From Granulicella sibirica (lineage in GTDB: Bacteria > Acidobacteriota > Terriglobia > Terriglobales > Acidobacteriaceae): a DNA stretch of 64,000 nucleotides. Positions 50,870-59,836 of this stretch are shown here, piece after piece (position 1 is the first letter of the stretch; every line of letters starts with the position of its first letter). A program made the translations under genes and the position numbers. The stretch spans positions 372,001 to 436,000 of the forward strand of contig NZ_RDSM01000002.1 of NCBI RefSeq assembly GCF_004115155.1, in the 5' to 3' direction. Under the pieces are notes generated by a model, which made no database searches, was not told the DNA's origin, and saw only the letters and a list, made by a program, of their open reading frames with translations.

Positions 50870-52087
50870 TTAGTTGGCGGAATATTTTTCGACGTGATCA
50901 ATGGCAATGACTTCGACGGGGGTTTTTTCGGCGTCGAGCTTGAGGCCGACCTGTTGGGTGAGGGCCTCGAAGAGGCTGGGAGCGGCTACGGTGGTGTCGG
51001 TTGCGGCGGGGATGGGGGGTGGGTGACCGGCGAACTGGGAATCGTTTGGGGTGAACTTGAAGCTGAAGTCGTACTTGCCGGTGAGGCCGGTCTTGTCGAC
51101 GACGGGACGGTCGAGGACGAGGGTCTGAAGGAAGTTGGTGAAGTCGGTGAGTGTGCCGTTGCGGACGCCGAGGGTGAGGCCGCCGTCGCCGGGGCGGAAA
51201 CCGAGGCCGGGAAGAGGGCCGGTGAGCTGGGTTGGGGTGAGCTTCTGTCCGGTCTTGTCGACGGTGAGGACGTAAGCGGAAAGCTCGCGCTTCTCCATGT
51301 GGAAGGTGAGCTTGAAGCGGTCCGCGAGGAGCTTCTTGATCATGGTTTTGAGCTGCTTGGGGTTGGGGACGCCTTCAGTGTCAGGGACGGCGTCGATGTC
51401 GAAGCGGTCCTTGTCGACCCAGTCGGGGGCTCCGACGATCTGCTTGGACTGGACGTCGTAGGCGAAGGAGATGAGGTCGCTCACGGCGGAATTGCGGGTG
51501 GTGAAGTTGCGTCCGCGGACGTTGAGGCCCTGGATCTGGGAGGCTCCTGAGGGATTAGGCTTGATGGTGGCGACTTCGAAGGCGGGGTCGGCGTCGGCGG
51601 CCATGAGCTTAGGCGGCGCGGGCGGAGGTGGGATCTCCCAGGCGGTTTCTTTCGTGGCACGGGCGAAGTTGACGGGCTGGGGTTTGGGGCCGCCGGTCAT
51701 GGTTCCGGTGATGGTGTTGCCGTCGGGACTGAGGGTGCCCTCGTAGGTCGCGCCCATGACGTCGATGGTTAGCTTGAAGGCGGAGCCGTCGAGGGTGATG
51801 GTGGAGGTGTTGATGGGCTGGGCTCCGTCGTCGCGGATGATGAAGAGCTTTCCGGCCCAGCCTTTTTCGGCCTTGGTGATGCGGAGGACGATCTTTGTGG
51901 GTTTGCCAAAGTCCAGCATGCCCTGCCAGTCTCCGGCGAGGTCGCCCTTGGCGTGGGTTTCGGTGATCGCTGCCGGGGCGGGCGTTTCCTGCGCGTGGAT
52001 GGCGGGGGCGGCGGACAGGGCTGCGATTGCCAGGACGGCTATGGTTGCGAGCCGGACCGGTCGTGGGTGGGTGGAACGTGGGGACAT
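50870..52087 (-). CDS. TIGR03435 family protein with extra N-terminal beta domain
   Basis: 405 residues. Signal peptide ATIAVLAIAALSAAPAIHAQ. Residues about 45-145 form a separate beta domain (GDLAGDWQGMLDFGKPTKIV, VMGATYEGTLSPDGNTITGT) which I recall as attached to hydrolases in other acidobacteria. The TIGR03435 part follows (DPAFEVATIKPNPSGASQIQ, MIKKLLADRFKLTFHMEKRE, VVDKTGLTGKYDFSFKF, then the C-terminal GLKLDAEKTPVEVIAIDHVE). The role is unknown. It is a fusion of two modules, unlike the copy at the left edge as far as that is visible. Confidence 0.92.
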   Translation of the reverse strand: MSPRSTHPRPVRLATIAVLAIAALSAAPAIHAQETPAPAAITETHAKGDLAGDWQGMLDFGKPTKIVLRITKAEKGWAGKLFIIRDDGAQPINTSTITLDGSAFKLTIDVMGATYEGTLSPDGNTITGTMTGGPKPQPVNFARATKETAWEIPPPPAPPKLMAADADPAFEVATIKPNPSGASQIQGLNVRGRNFTTRNSAVSDLISFAYDVQSKQIVGAPDWVDKDRFDIDAVPDTEGVPNPKQLKTMIKKLLADRFKLTFHMEKRELSAYVLTVDKTGQKLTPTQLTGPLPGLGFRPGDGGLTLGVRNGTLTDFTNFLQTLVLDRPVVDKTGLTGKYDFSFKFTPNDSQFAGHPPPIPAATDTTVAAPSLFEALTQQVGLKLDAEKTPVEVIAIDHVEKYSAN

Positions 52088-52188
52088 TGCGTTCTCCTTG
52101 TTCCTTATCTTCCTGTGGGTCCGGGTGCTTGTCGGGGTTCGATCTGTAGACGTTTGGTGATCCGGGCGCGTATGCGGTTGGGAAGGCT

Positions 52189-53415
52189 TTATTTTGATGG
52201 GCGGTTGAGGAGTTGGTCGACAGCGTCGGCTACACGTTCGATGGGGGTGGAGTTGGCGGGAGGTAAGAGCGTGGCGCGGGCCTGGGCGAGGTCAGCCAGC
52301 ATGGCAGCGCGCCTCGGAGAGTCGGCGAGGAGAAGAGTCAGAGCCGGGGCTACGTTGGCTGAGTTGAAGTGCTGGTTGATAAATTCAGGGACGATGCGCC
52401 GGCCGGCGATGAGATTGACCATAGCGATGGGGAGATTGCCGTGATCGTCCTTTGGAGCGGGGATCTCGCGGGGATAGGCGACGAGAAGTTTCGCGAGGGC
52501 GAAGGTAGTTGGGGAGACGCGGTAGACAACGACAAAGGGATTTCCTATAAGCAAGGCCTGGACGGTGGCGGTGCCTGAGGCCACTAGGGAGGCGCGGGCG
52601 TGGTGGAGGGCCTCCCGAGCGTCGGGGACGAGGCGGATCGTCGGAAGAGATAGGGAAGGCCTGACTTCCTTATGCCGCGATTCGAGTTGATCGGTGACCA
52701 TGTGCTGCAGTTGTTCGCGATCGATCGTGGTTGCCACGGGTAAGAGGTATTCAGCCCCATCAGGGAGACGAACTGCCGTGTCCAGCATTTCAGGCAGGTT
52801 CAGCCTGATCTCCTTCCAGCGGCTGCCGGGGAGGAGCGCGATCCAGGGCATCGTGGGATCGAGGTCGTATCGGGAGGCGTATTCGCTGCGGGGGGATGTG
52901 GGAAGCGGGAGTGAGGCGAGGGGGTGACCTACGAACTCGGCGTCTACGTTTCGGGCGCGGTAGAACTGGGCTTCGAAGGGGAAGATGACGAGCATGCGGT
53001 CGACGCGCTGCTGGACCCAGCGAAGGCGTCGACGCTTCCAGGCCCAGAGCTGGGGGCTGACGAACCAGAGGACCGGGATTCCGAGGCGCTTGCAGTGTTT
53101 GGCGAGGCGGAAGTTGACGTCGGGGAAGTCGATGAGGATGGCGGCGGCGGGACGCTCGGCTTTGATGGCGGCGACGAGCTTGCGGTAGCTGGCGTAGATG
53201 TGAGGGATGTGGCGGAGGATCTCGGTGATGCCCATCACGGCGACGTCTTCGGCGCGGATGACGCGGCGCTGGCCGGCGGCTTCCATCTCGGAGCCGCCGA
53301 GGCCGAAGAAGGTGGCGCCTGGGTGGCGGCGGGTGAGTTCGCTGATGATCTGCGCGCCGTAGTGGTCTCCGGAGGCTTCGCCTGCGGAGAGGAAGATATG
53401 CGGATTGGACGTTAT
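52189..53415 (-). CDS. lpxB: Lipid-A-disaccharide synthase, start codon non-standard
   Basis: Joins UDP-diacylglucosamine and lipid X to make the lipid A disaccharide. The C-terminal part is a normal GT19 fold (ILIDFPDVNFRLAKHCKRLG, ALLPGSRWKEIRLNLPEMLD, ASLVASGTATVQALLIGNPF). The first in-frame ATG (53286) would drop the family N-terminus, but the frame continues upstream as HIFLSAGEASGDHYGAQIIS, exactly the invariant LpxB start. The frame is open back to a TAA at 53431-53433 yet has no ATG, GTG or TTG. The expected start position corresponds to an ATA (53415) or ATC (53421). No Shine-Dalgarno is seen. Length from ATA is 408 residues. Confidence 0.9.
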   Translation of the reverse strand: MTSNPHIFLSAGEASGDHYGAQIISELTRRHPGATFFGLGGSEMEAAGQRRVIRAEDVAVMGITEILRHIPHIYASYRKLVAAIKAERPAAAILIDFPDVNFRLAKHCKRLGIPVLWFVSPQLWAWKRRRLRWVQQRVDRMLVIFPFEAQFYRARNVDAEFVGHPLASLPLPTSPRSEYASRYDLDPTMPWIALLPGSRWKEIRLNLPEMLDTAVRLPDGAEYLLPVATTIDREQLQHMVTDQLESRHKEVRPSLSLPTIRLVPDAREALHHARASLVASGTATVQALLIGNPFVVVYRVSPTTFALAKLLVAYPREIPAPKDDHGNLPIAMVNLIAGRRIVPEFINQHFNSANVAPALTLLLADSPRRAAMLADLAQARATLLPPANSTPIERVADAVDQLLNRPSK

Positions 53416-53595
53416 GCCGATTTGGGTAGTTTAGCTTGGGGAATTCTGGATCGAAGAAGTCCCGGCGAGCAAGAGTTTTCTGGGTGTGCCCGGCGTTTCC
53501 GGCTGACGAAAAAGTGATTCTTGTGCGGCGCTTCGATGATATTAATAGTGCGTCCACCCCAGACAGGCCTGATCGACGATTCGCCTTGAGGCGCT

Positions 53596-53994
53596 ATGGA
53601 ACTGAAGCCGAAGGTTTTAGTTGTGGACGATGAGGAGAGCCTGCGCAGCTCAATCGGGAAGATCCTAGAGATGCATGGGTTTGAGGTGCGACTTGCGTCG
53701 AACGTGCCTGAGGGTTTGGCTTTCATTCGCGCGGAGTCTTTCAACGTGCTGATTAGTGATTTGAAAATGCCTGGGCCGGGCGATGGATTGACCGTTATCG
53801 AGGCGATGCGCGCAAGCAATCCGAAGGCGATCACCCTGCTAATGAGCGCCTTTACGGATCCGGGACAGGCTACGGTACGGCTGCGGGCCGATGAGATTCT
53901 TCGGAAGCCGGTGGCGATGCGAGAGGTTGTGGGGCTGATCCGGCAGAAGCTTGCGTCGGCGGGAGAGCCACAGCCGGGAAGTGCCGCGGAGTAA
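53596..53994 (+). CDS. Single-domain response regulator
   Basis: 132 residues, receiver domain only: KVLVVDDEESLRSSIGKILE (acid pocket), phosphorylated Asp55 in LISDLKMPG, LMSAF with the switch Ser, and ILRKPV with the Lys. No output domain, so it passes phosphate or acts by protein contact. It is followed after 93 bases by a histidine kinase in the same direction, its probable partner. It lies divergently from lpxB. Confidence 0.9.
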   Translation: MELKPKVLVVDDEESLRSSIGKILEMHGFEVRLASNVPEGLAFIRAESFNVLISDLKMPGPGDGLTVIEAMRASNPKAITLLMSAFTDPGQATVRLRADEILRKPVAMREVVGLIRQKLASAGEPQPGSAAE

Positions 53995-54087
53995 GGCCTG
54001 GCCTTGCTTTCCCACTTTGGTAGAGCGGGCATGTGAATGGTTATTCCTTTTGTGCAAGATGGATGCGCCGGGCGGTAGGATTTGCTC

Positions 54088-55686
54088 GTGTCCCACACTG
54101 CCTCATCGACGGTGGCTGATCGCGCCCTCTTGGTTGCGGGTACGAGCAGGATGGCGGAGGCGATCCGTGCGCATGCGTGGGTGGGGACGTCGCTGGGTGC
54201 GATTGGGTCCTGGTCCGACACGCTGCTTACCCAGGTGAATCTGGTTCTGTGTTGTCCTTTCCCGGCTAGTCTTTCCTGGGGAGATGAACTCTTGCTTTTT
54301 TGTAACGACGCCGCGATCGAAGTGTTGGGCGAACGAAGCGGGTCGGCGCTGGGGTGCTCGTACCGCGATGTGTTCAGGGAAGCCTGGAAAGTACAGGGGA
54401 CAGAGATAGAGGACTGCTTCGCATCGGGACATGCTTCGAAGCACGACAACGTGCTGATGGCGCTGGGACAAGGTCCAAACTGGGACGACCGCTATTGGGA
54501 GTACCTGCTGATGCCGGTCCATGAGGACGGACAGGTTGTGGGGGTGCTAAGCATCTTTCAAGATACGACGGGGGCGGTCCTGTCGAAGCTTAGGCTGGTC
54601 CGGGAACGCGCGGATCTTCTGGCGCTGTTCGAGCAGGCACCGGTGACGATTTCGGTCATGGAGGGGCCGGAGCATGTGTACCAGAGAGTCAATCAGACGC
54701 ACAGGATGATGATCGGAACGCGGGATGTGTTGGGGAAGCGAGTCATCGACGCGATTCCCGAGGCGGAGGAGCAGGGGTATCTGCAGATTCTGAACGAGGT
54801 CTACCGGACTGGCAAAGCACACCGGGAGGGTGGCAGGCGGCTGAGACTGCAACGCGCGCCGGGCCACGATCCTGAGGTTCTGTATGTGGACTTTGTGTAC
54901 CAGCCGCTGCGGGATGTGGACGGGCGAGTGTGCGGGATTATCTCCCTCGGAATCGATGTGTCGGAGCGGCAGAGGGCGGAAGAGGCATTGATCCAAGCAG
55001 AGAAGCTGGCGGCAGTGGGACGGCTGGCGAGTTCGATCGCGCATGAGATCAACAATCCGCTGGCAGCCGCAGTGAACTATCTGTACCTGGCGGAGATGAG
55101 CGAGGATCTGGGGGAGATTCGGCAGTACCTGTCGGTGGTGGAGCGAGAACTGAAGAGGGTCTCGGCGATCAGCGGTCAGACGCTGCTTTCGCAGAAGCAG
55201 GCGATGTCGCTCAGTTCGATTGATGTGCAAGAGCTGGTGGAGAGCATCCTCCCGCTGTACTTGGGGCCGATTCGAAATGCCAAGGTGACGGTGGAGACGA
55301 GGTATCGAGCGGAGCGTCCGCTGGTGTGCGCGGAGGGAGAGATCCGGCAGGTCCTTGGGAATCTTCTTTCGAACGCGATTGACGCGATGCACGAGGCGGG
55401 TGGACGGCTGGTTGTTCGAGGCGCGGAGGTTACAGACTGGACGACTGGGGATAAGGTACACCGGATGACCGTCGCGGATACGGGTGGCGGGATTCTTCCG
55501 GAGTTGATGAAGGATATCTTCAAGCCCTTCTTTACGACGAAGGGGTTTGCGGGGAATGGGCTTGGGCTTTGGATATGCGAAGAGATTACGGCCCGGCACC
55601 ACGGGCGGATCAGGGTTCGAAGCAACCCCAAGGGAAGCGTGTTTACGGTTTCTCTGCCGCGAATTCCGGATCAGAAGCGGGTCTGA
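54088..55686 (+). CDS. PAS-domain sensor histidine kinase
   Basis: 532 residues, soluble (no membrane helix). Two PAS-like regions (residues about 20-160 and 170-295; LLALFEQAPVTISVMEGPEH opens the second), then HisKA with the phospho-acceptor His319 in SSIAHEINNPLAAAVNYLYL, and the HATPase_c domain with N-box NLLSNAIDAMHEAG, G1 box VADTGGGIL, and G2 box GNGLGLWICEEI. The GTG at 54088 has TAGGA upstream (a TTG at 54082 is the alternative). It probably phosphorylates the preceding response regulator. Confidence 0.92.
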   Translation: MSHTASSTVADRALLVAGTSRMAEAIRAHAWVGTSLGAIGSWSDTLLTQVNLVLCCPFPASLSWGDELLLFCNDAAIEVLGERSGSALGCSYRDVFREAWKVQGTEIEDCFASGHASKHDNVLMALGQGPNWDDRYWEYLLMPVHEDGQVVGVLSIFQDTTGAVLSKLRLVRERADLLALFEQAPVTISVMEGPEHVYQRVNQTHRMMIGTRDVLGKRVIDAIPEAEEQGYLQILNEVYRTGKAHREGGRRLRLQRAPGHDPEVLYVDFVYQPLRDVDGRVCGIISLGIDVSERQRAEEALIQAEKLAAVGRLASSIAHEINNPLAAAVNYLYLAEMSEDLGEIRQYLSVVERELKRVSAISGQTLLSQKQAMSLSSIDVQELVESILPLYLGPIRNAKVTVETRYRAERPLVCAEGEIRQVLGNLLSNAIDAMHEAGGRLVVRGAEVTDWTTGDKVHRMTVADTGGGILPELMKDIFKPFFTTKGFAGNGLGLWICEEITARHHGRIRVRSNPKGSVFTVSLPRIPDQKRV

Positions 55687-55716
55687 GTATGGACCCCTAC
55701 GGATTACTATACTGGG

Positions 55717-56400
55717 GTGATTCTGGAGACGGGCATGGAGGACGCGGGGAAGAGGTTTCGGGGGGTGCTTGAGCGGGGAGACCAGGGGCTTGGGTGGATT
55801 ATCGTTCGGGTGCCATTCGTGCCGGGTGAGGTTTGGCCGGAGATGGTTCGGCTGCGCGTGAGGGGCGAAGTGAATGGGGTCGCATTTCGGACTTCGTTCT
55901 TTCCGCTCGCGGGAAGCGGTTTCTTTCTTTTGGTGAATAAGGCACTGCAGCGTGGAGCGGGGATTGGGGTCGGGAATGCCGCGGAGTTTGCGCTTTGGCC
56001 GGATTTGGAGGAGCGGGCAGCGGAACTGCCAGATGAGTTGGCAGAGCTGCTGGATGAGGAGGCGGGGTTGCGGGAGTGGTATGACAGGCTGACCGAGTAC
56101 ACGCGGCGTGAGATCGGGAAGTGGCTTCTCGGGGTAAAGGGTGATGAGGCTCGGTCGCGCCGCGCGATGCAGATGGCGGAGAGGCTGATGGCTACGATGG
56201 AGGCGGAGCGGGAGCTGCCGCCGCTGATCGCTATGGCTCTGCGAAGACGTCCGAAGGCGAAGGCCGGGTGGGAGAAGATGACCGAAACACAAAGGCGGGG
56301 AGAGTTGATGGCGGTGTTTTACTATCAGACTCCAGAAGCTCGGGAGAAGAGGCTGGGGAAGATGCTGGATCTGGCGGAGACGAAGGCGGGCGATAAATAA
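55717..56400 (+). CDS. DUF1905 / YdeI-like protein
   Basis: 227 residues. The first part is the DUF1905 beta barrel (GWIIVRVPFVPGEVWPEMVR, then LRVRGEVNGVAFRTSFFPLA), and the last part has the helical motif of the OmdA/YdeI family (LAELLDEEAGLREWYDRLTE, YTRREIGKWLLG), which often follows it. Relatives are linked to bacteriocin protection, not firmly proven. The start is a GTG (55717); ATG 55735 is an alternative. Confidence 0.78.
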   Translation: MILETGMEDAGKRFRGVLERGDQGLGWIIVRVPFVPGEVWPEMVRLRVRGEVNGVAFRTSFFPLAGSGFFLLVNKALQRGAGIGVGNAAEFALWPDLEERAAELPDELAELLDEEAGLREWYDRLTEYTRREIGKWLLGVKGDEARSRRAMQMAERLMATMEAERELPPLIAMALRRRPKAKAGWEKMTETQRRGELMAVFYYQTPEAREKRLGKMLDLAETKAGDK

Positions 56401-56475
56401 AGTCTTACGGGGACGCGTCGAGGATGCCGATCCGGGGTCATAGGGGTCAGTACCTAGTTCACCTAAGGAGATTTC

Positions 56476-56832
56476 ATGAAGGTCAGTGTGATTGCATCGC
56501 TTGCGGTGGTTGCCATTTTGCTTTCCAGTGCCGGGGCGCAGAAGACGGTTACGGGCAAACACGGAAGCACGGCGACGGGGTCAGCCACGCAGAAGGGCGC
56601 GACGGTGAGCGGATCGGGCACGGCTACGGGGGCTCGGGGAAACACTGCTTCGGGCAGCGGAAGCGTGGCGAAGACCAAGACCGGGACGAGCGAGTCCGGA
56701 GTGGTAACGGGGCCTAAGGGTGGGACCACCACGGTAAGTGGGACGACCACGAATAATGGTGGTAACACCACTGCTTCGGGGACTGCTACCGGACCCCGGG
56801 GGAAGACGAAGAGCGGTACGGCAACGAGGTAG
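56476..56832 (+). CDS. Small secreted Gly/Ser/Thr-rich repeat protein
   Basis: 118 residues. Signal peptide 1-21 (VSVIASLAVVAILLSSAGA). The remaining 97 residues are almost only Gly, Ser, Thr, Ala, Lys and Asn, built from loose repeats of S-G-x-G/T-A-T-G-x-R/K-G. AAGGAG sits at ideal distance (five bases) before the ATG. No domain; the composition suggests a flexible surface or matrix protein. Not recognised as a named family. Confidence 0.72.
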   Translation: MKVSVIASLAVVAILLSSAGAQKTVTGKHGSTATGSATQKGATVSGSGTATGARGNTASGSGSVAKTKTGTSESGVVTGPKGGTTTVSGTTTNNGGNTTASGTATGPRGKTKSGTATR

Positions 56833-56843
56833 CGTTCCGCGAT

Positions 56844-58892
56844 CTAGGCTGAGGCGAGGGTTGGGGCGGAGATCTCCTGGTCGCGGTACTGGAGTTCGTA
56901 GAGCTTGTAGTAGAGGCCTCGATGAGCTAGCAGTTCCTGATGGGTGCCGCGTTCGCGGAGCTGGCCTTTGTGCATGACGAGGATCGAGTCGGCTCGCTGA
57001 ATCGTTGAGAGGCGGTGGGCGATCAGGACGCTGGTGCGACCGGCGATCATGCGGGAGAGGGCGAGGCGGACGCGCTGCTCTGTTTCGGTGTCCACGGAAC
57101 TGGTGGCTTCGTCAAGGATGAGGATGCCTGGGTCGTGGGCAAGAGCTCGGGCAAAGCTGATGAGTTGCTTCTGGCCGGTGGAGAGGGTGGCTCCGCGTTC
57201 GATAACGGGTTCCTGAAACTGCTTCGGCAGGGCACGGATGAAGTCGCCTATATTGACCTCGTCGACGGCGCGCGCGAGGCGTTCGTCTGTGATCCACTTC
57301 GAGCCGAGCCGGATGTTGTCGGCTATCGTTCCGGTAAAGAGGAACGGGTCCTGAAGGACCACACCGAAGCGCTTGCGGAGCGACTGGAGTTCCTGGTCGC
57401 GGACGTCTACTCCGTCGACGAGGATCTGGCCGTGCTGGATGTCGTAGAAGCGCATCATGAGGCCGGTGATGGTTGTCTTGCCGGCTCCGGTATGGCCGAC
57501 GATAGCGGCGGTTTCGTCGGGTTCGATGATGAAGGAGACGCCGCGAAGGATCCATTCGATGCTGGCGTCGCCGGGGGCGGCGTGCGGAGCGTCCTGGTAG
57601 GTGAACCAGACGTTGCGGAACTCGATGCGGCCGTGGGTTGGCCCGGTCTTCGCGCCCTGGATCGGGTTAGCGGGGGAGAGGATGCCGGGCTCGGTGTCGA
57701 GGAGTTTGAAGACGCGTTCGCTGGCGGCCATGGCGGCCTGCAGGATGTTGTACTTCTCGCTCAGGTCCATGATGGGGCGGAAGAAGCGCTGGGCGTATTG
57801 CATGAAGGCGATGAGGACGCCAAGAGTGACGGTGCCGTGGAGGACGCTGGCTCCGCCGCGCCAGATGACCAGGGCGATGGCGATCGCGCTGAGGAGTTCG
57901 ACGGCTGGATAATACAAGGCGTAGGCGAGGATCGCGTCTTTGAAGGCGTCCATGTGGAGGCGGTTAATGGCTTTGAAGTCGTCGTAGGCGTACTCTTCGC
58001 GGTTGAAGAGCTGGACGATGGCCATGCCGCTGACGTGTTCTTGCATGTAGGTGTTAATAGCGGCGATGGCGTGGCGAATGCGGCGGTAGCTATCGCGGAC
58101 ATGCTTGCGGAAGATCTTGGTGACCCAGAGGATGGCCGGGATGACGGAAAGAGTCAGGAGCGCGAGCGGCCAGCTCATGCGGAGCATGATGATGACGATG
58201 AAGGCGAGGACGAAGACGTCCTCGAAGATGGCGAGGACGCCTGAGGTGAACATCTCGTTGAGGGCGTCGACGTCGGACGTGACGCGGGTTACGAGCTTCC
58301 CTACGGGGTTCTTGTCGAAGAAGGCGGGAGACATGCGCTGGATATGGCGGAAGATCTGGCTGCGGAGATCGAACATGATCTTCTGGCCGGTCCACTGCAT
58401 GAGGTAGGTCTGGAGGAACTCGAGGGCGTAGGTCAGGAGGAGCGAGGCGAGGTAGAGGAGGCTGAGGGCGGTGATGCCGCCGAAGGGGGTTGGGGGAAGA
58501 TGGCGGGCGAGCCAGGAGAGCTTGGCTGGTGGCGTGTCGGCCATGTAGGTGTCGACGGCGACCTTGACGAAGTAGGGGCCGAGGACGTCGCTGCCGGCCT
58601 TGATGATGATGGCGGCGGCTGAGAGTGAGGTTTGGAGCTTGTAGGGCCCAAGGTAGGTGACGAGGCGGCGCATGAGGCGGCTGTCATAGGCCTTGCCCAC
58701 GACGTCGTCGTCGGGCGGTGCGGATCTCTTTGGGTCTTCTTCAGCCGACTTTTCTTCGGCCGTTTTGGCCGCTCCGATGCCTTCAGGGCCTGACTCGACG
58801 GCTTCGGCCGATGGGCCGTCGGGTGCAAGCGCGGCGGGCTGGGTACACTCGGAATCCCTGGCGGCGTCGTTCTGGGTGTCTTGAAGATCCAT
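56844..58892 (-). CDS. ABC exporter, fused membrane and ATPase domains
   Basis: 682 residues from ATG 58892. A charged N-terminal extension (about 75 residues) precedes six membrane helices and the nucleotide-binding domain: Walker A VGHTGAGKTT near residue 464, Q-loop VVLQDPFLFTGTIADNIRLG, a signature ATLSTGQKQLISFARALAHD (normally L-S-G-G-Q), Walker B ILILDEATSSVD, and H-loop IAHRLST. It belongs to the MsbA/multidrug-exporter group; substrate unknown. The signature STGQK in place of SGGQ is the only oddity. A longer frame to a TTG at 58976 overlaps the upstream gene and is not favoured. Confidence 0.92.
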   Translation of the reverse strand: MDLQDTQNDAARDSECTQPAALAPDGPSAEAVESGPEGIGAAKTAEEKSAEEDPKRSAPPDDDVVGKAYDSRLMRRLVTYLGPYKLQTSLSAAAIIIKAGSDVLGPYFVKVAVDTYMADTPPAKLSWLARHLPPTPFGGITALSLLYLASLLLTYALEFLQTYLMQWTGQKIMFDLRSQIFRHIQRMSPAFFDKNPVGKLVTRVTSDVDALNEMFTSGVLAIFEDVFVLAFIVIIMLRMSWPLALLTLSVIPAILWVTKIFRKHVRDSYRRIRHAIAAINTYMQEHVSGMAIVQLFNREEYAYDDFKAINRLHMDAFKDAILAYALYYPAVELLSAIAIALVIWRGGASVLHGTVTLGVLIAFMQYAQRFFRPIMDLSEKYNILQAAMAASERVFKLLDTEPGILSPANPIQGAKTGPTHGRIEFRNVWFTYQDAPHAAPGDASIEWILRGVSFIIEPDETAAIVGHTGAGKTTITGLMMRFYDIQHGQILVDGVDVRDQELQSLRKRFGVVLQDPFLFTGTIADNIRLGSKWITDERLARAVDEVNIGDFIRALPKQFQEPVIERGATLSTGQKQLISFARALAHDPGILILDEATSSVDTETEQRVRLALSRMIAGRTSVLIAHRLSTIQRADSILVMHKGQLRERGTHQELLAHRGLYYKLYELQYRDQEISAPTLASA

Positions 58893-58926
58893 GCTCTGTT
58901 GTGATTCTAGATGCTCTCGAAGGTGG

Positions 58927-59736
58927 TTAGTTTCGTGAACCTCCGATGTTTCCGGGATGGGATCGAACGAGAGCAAGGCTCTTCTGGTCCGATGTGAGCA
59001 GGTTCGAGGCGACGACCCCTAGGATGACGCCTTGATTTGGACTCTGGGCAAAGACGACGAGACGGATGGGCCGTCCGAAGCCGGTGGTGCCGAGGGCGAA
59101 GGCAACTGGTCCGCCGTTGAGGTCTCTCAAGGTGCCGATGCGGGTGAGGGAGCGGACGACTCCGACGTGCCGGAGGGTCTTGCCGCCGTTCTCCCCATTG
59201 CGGACCTGGGTGATGTCCTCGGGGTCGACGATCGCAGCGTAAAGGTCAGCGTCTGCGGTGGCAGGAGATGAGACGTGAAGGGTGGCGGAGAGCATTTTGC
59301 CAGTGAGGGTCAGAGGCTCGAGCCGGAGGGCAACAGCTCGGGGGTGGGCGGCGGCCTGGGCGATGGCCCGTGAGGCGGCGTGGGGGTCGCTGCCATTGAA
59401 CTGGGACTGACCGTCAACGACCATCTGCGGTGTGTAGATGTCGGGGAGATCGAAGCGATTGCTGTAGCGGCTCTGACGCTCGGTGGTGGCGTGGGAGGAG
59501 AAGCGGTCTCGCCAGCCGAGCTGGTCCCAATAGTCGACGTGCTCGCTGAGAACGATGACGTTGGCGGAGGCAATAGGTTGGTCGCGTTCGAGACGAGCGA
59601 GGAGGGCGTCGGCCGGCGGGCAGCTCGAGCAGCCTTCGGATGTGAAGAGCTCGACGAGAACGGGCGTGCGGGAAGATTGGCCGGCGGCGAGAACGGACGA
59701 GAGAAGAAGGGCGGTGGCGTAGATACGGAGGGGCAT
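58927..59736 (-). CDS. DUF1223 thioredoxin-like secreted protein
   Basis: 269 residues. Signal peptide (YATALLLSSVLAAGQS). LVELFTSEGCSSCPPADALL carries Cys36-x-x-Cys39 in a thioredoxin-like fold, and VIVLSEHVDYWDQLGWRDRF, YTPQMVVDGQSQFNGSD (the cis-Pro region) complete the DUF1223 family. Probably a periplasmic thiol or metal-related protein. It is divergent from hemW and just upstream of the ABC exporter on the same strand. Confidence 0.9.
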   Translation of the reverse strand: MPLRIYATALLLSSVLAAGQSSRTPVLVELFTSEGCSSCPPADALLARLERDQPIASANVIVLSEHVDYWDQLGWRDRFSSHATTERQSRYSNRFDLPDIYTPQMVVDGQSQFNGSDPHAASRAIAQAAAHPRAVALRLEPLTLTGKMLSATLHVSSPATADADLYAAIVDPEDITQVRNGENGGKTLRHVGVVRSLTRIGTLRDLNGGPVAFALGTTGFGRPIRLVVFAQSPNQGVILGVVASNLLTSDQKSLALVRSHPGNIGGSRN

Positions 59737-59836
59737 GGTACCTCAGGGACTGAGCGTGAAGGATTGTGAATGCTCCGCTGAGGGTTAGAGGCTGTCGCCG
59801 GCGTTTAGTTACCGATCATCATGAAAGAATGAAGTT

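Noticed and set aside
55613..55625. GGTTCGAAGC, tRNA T-loop-like
   Set aside because: It lies inside the histidine kinase gene with no cloverleaf around it; no tRNA was found anywhere.
57015..58244. Long frame antisense to the ABC exporter
   Set aside because: Glu/Asp/Val/Gly-rich shadow; Walker motifs are on the minus strand.
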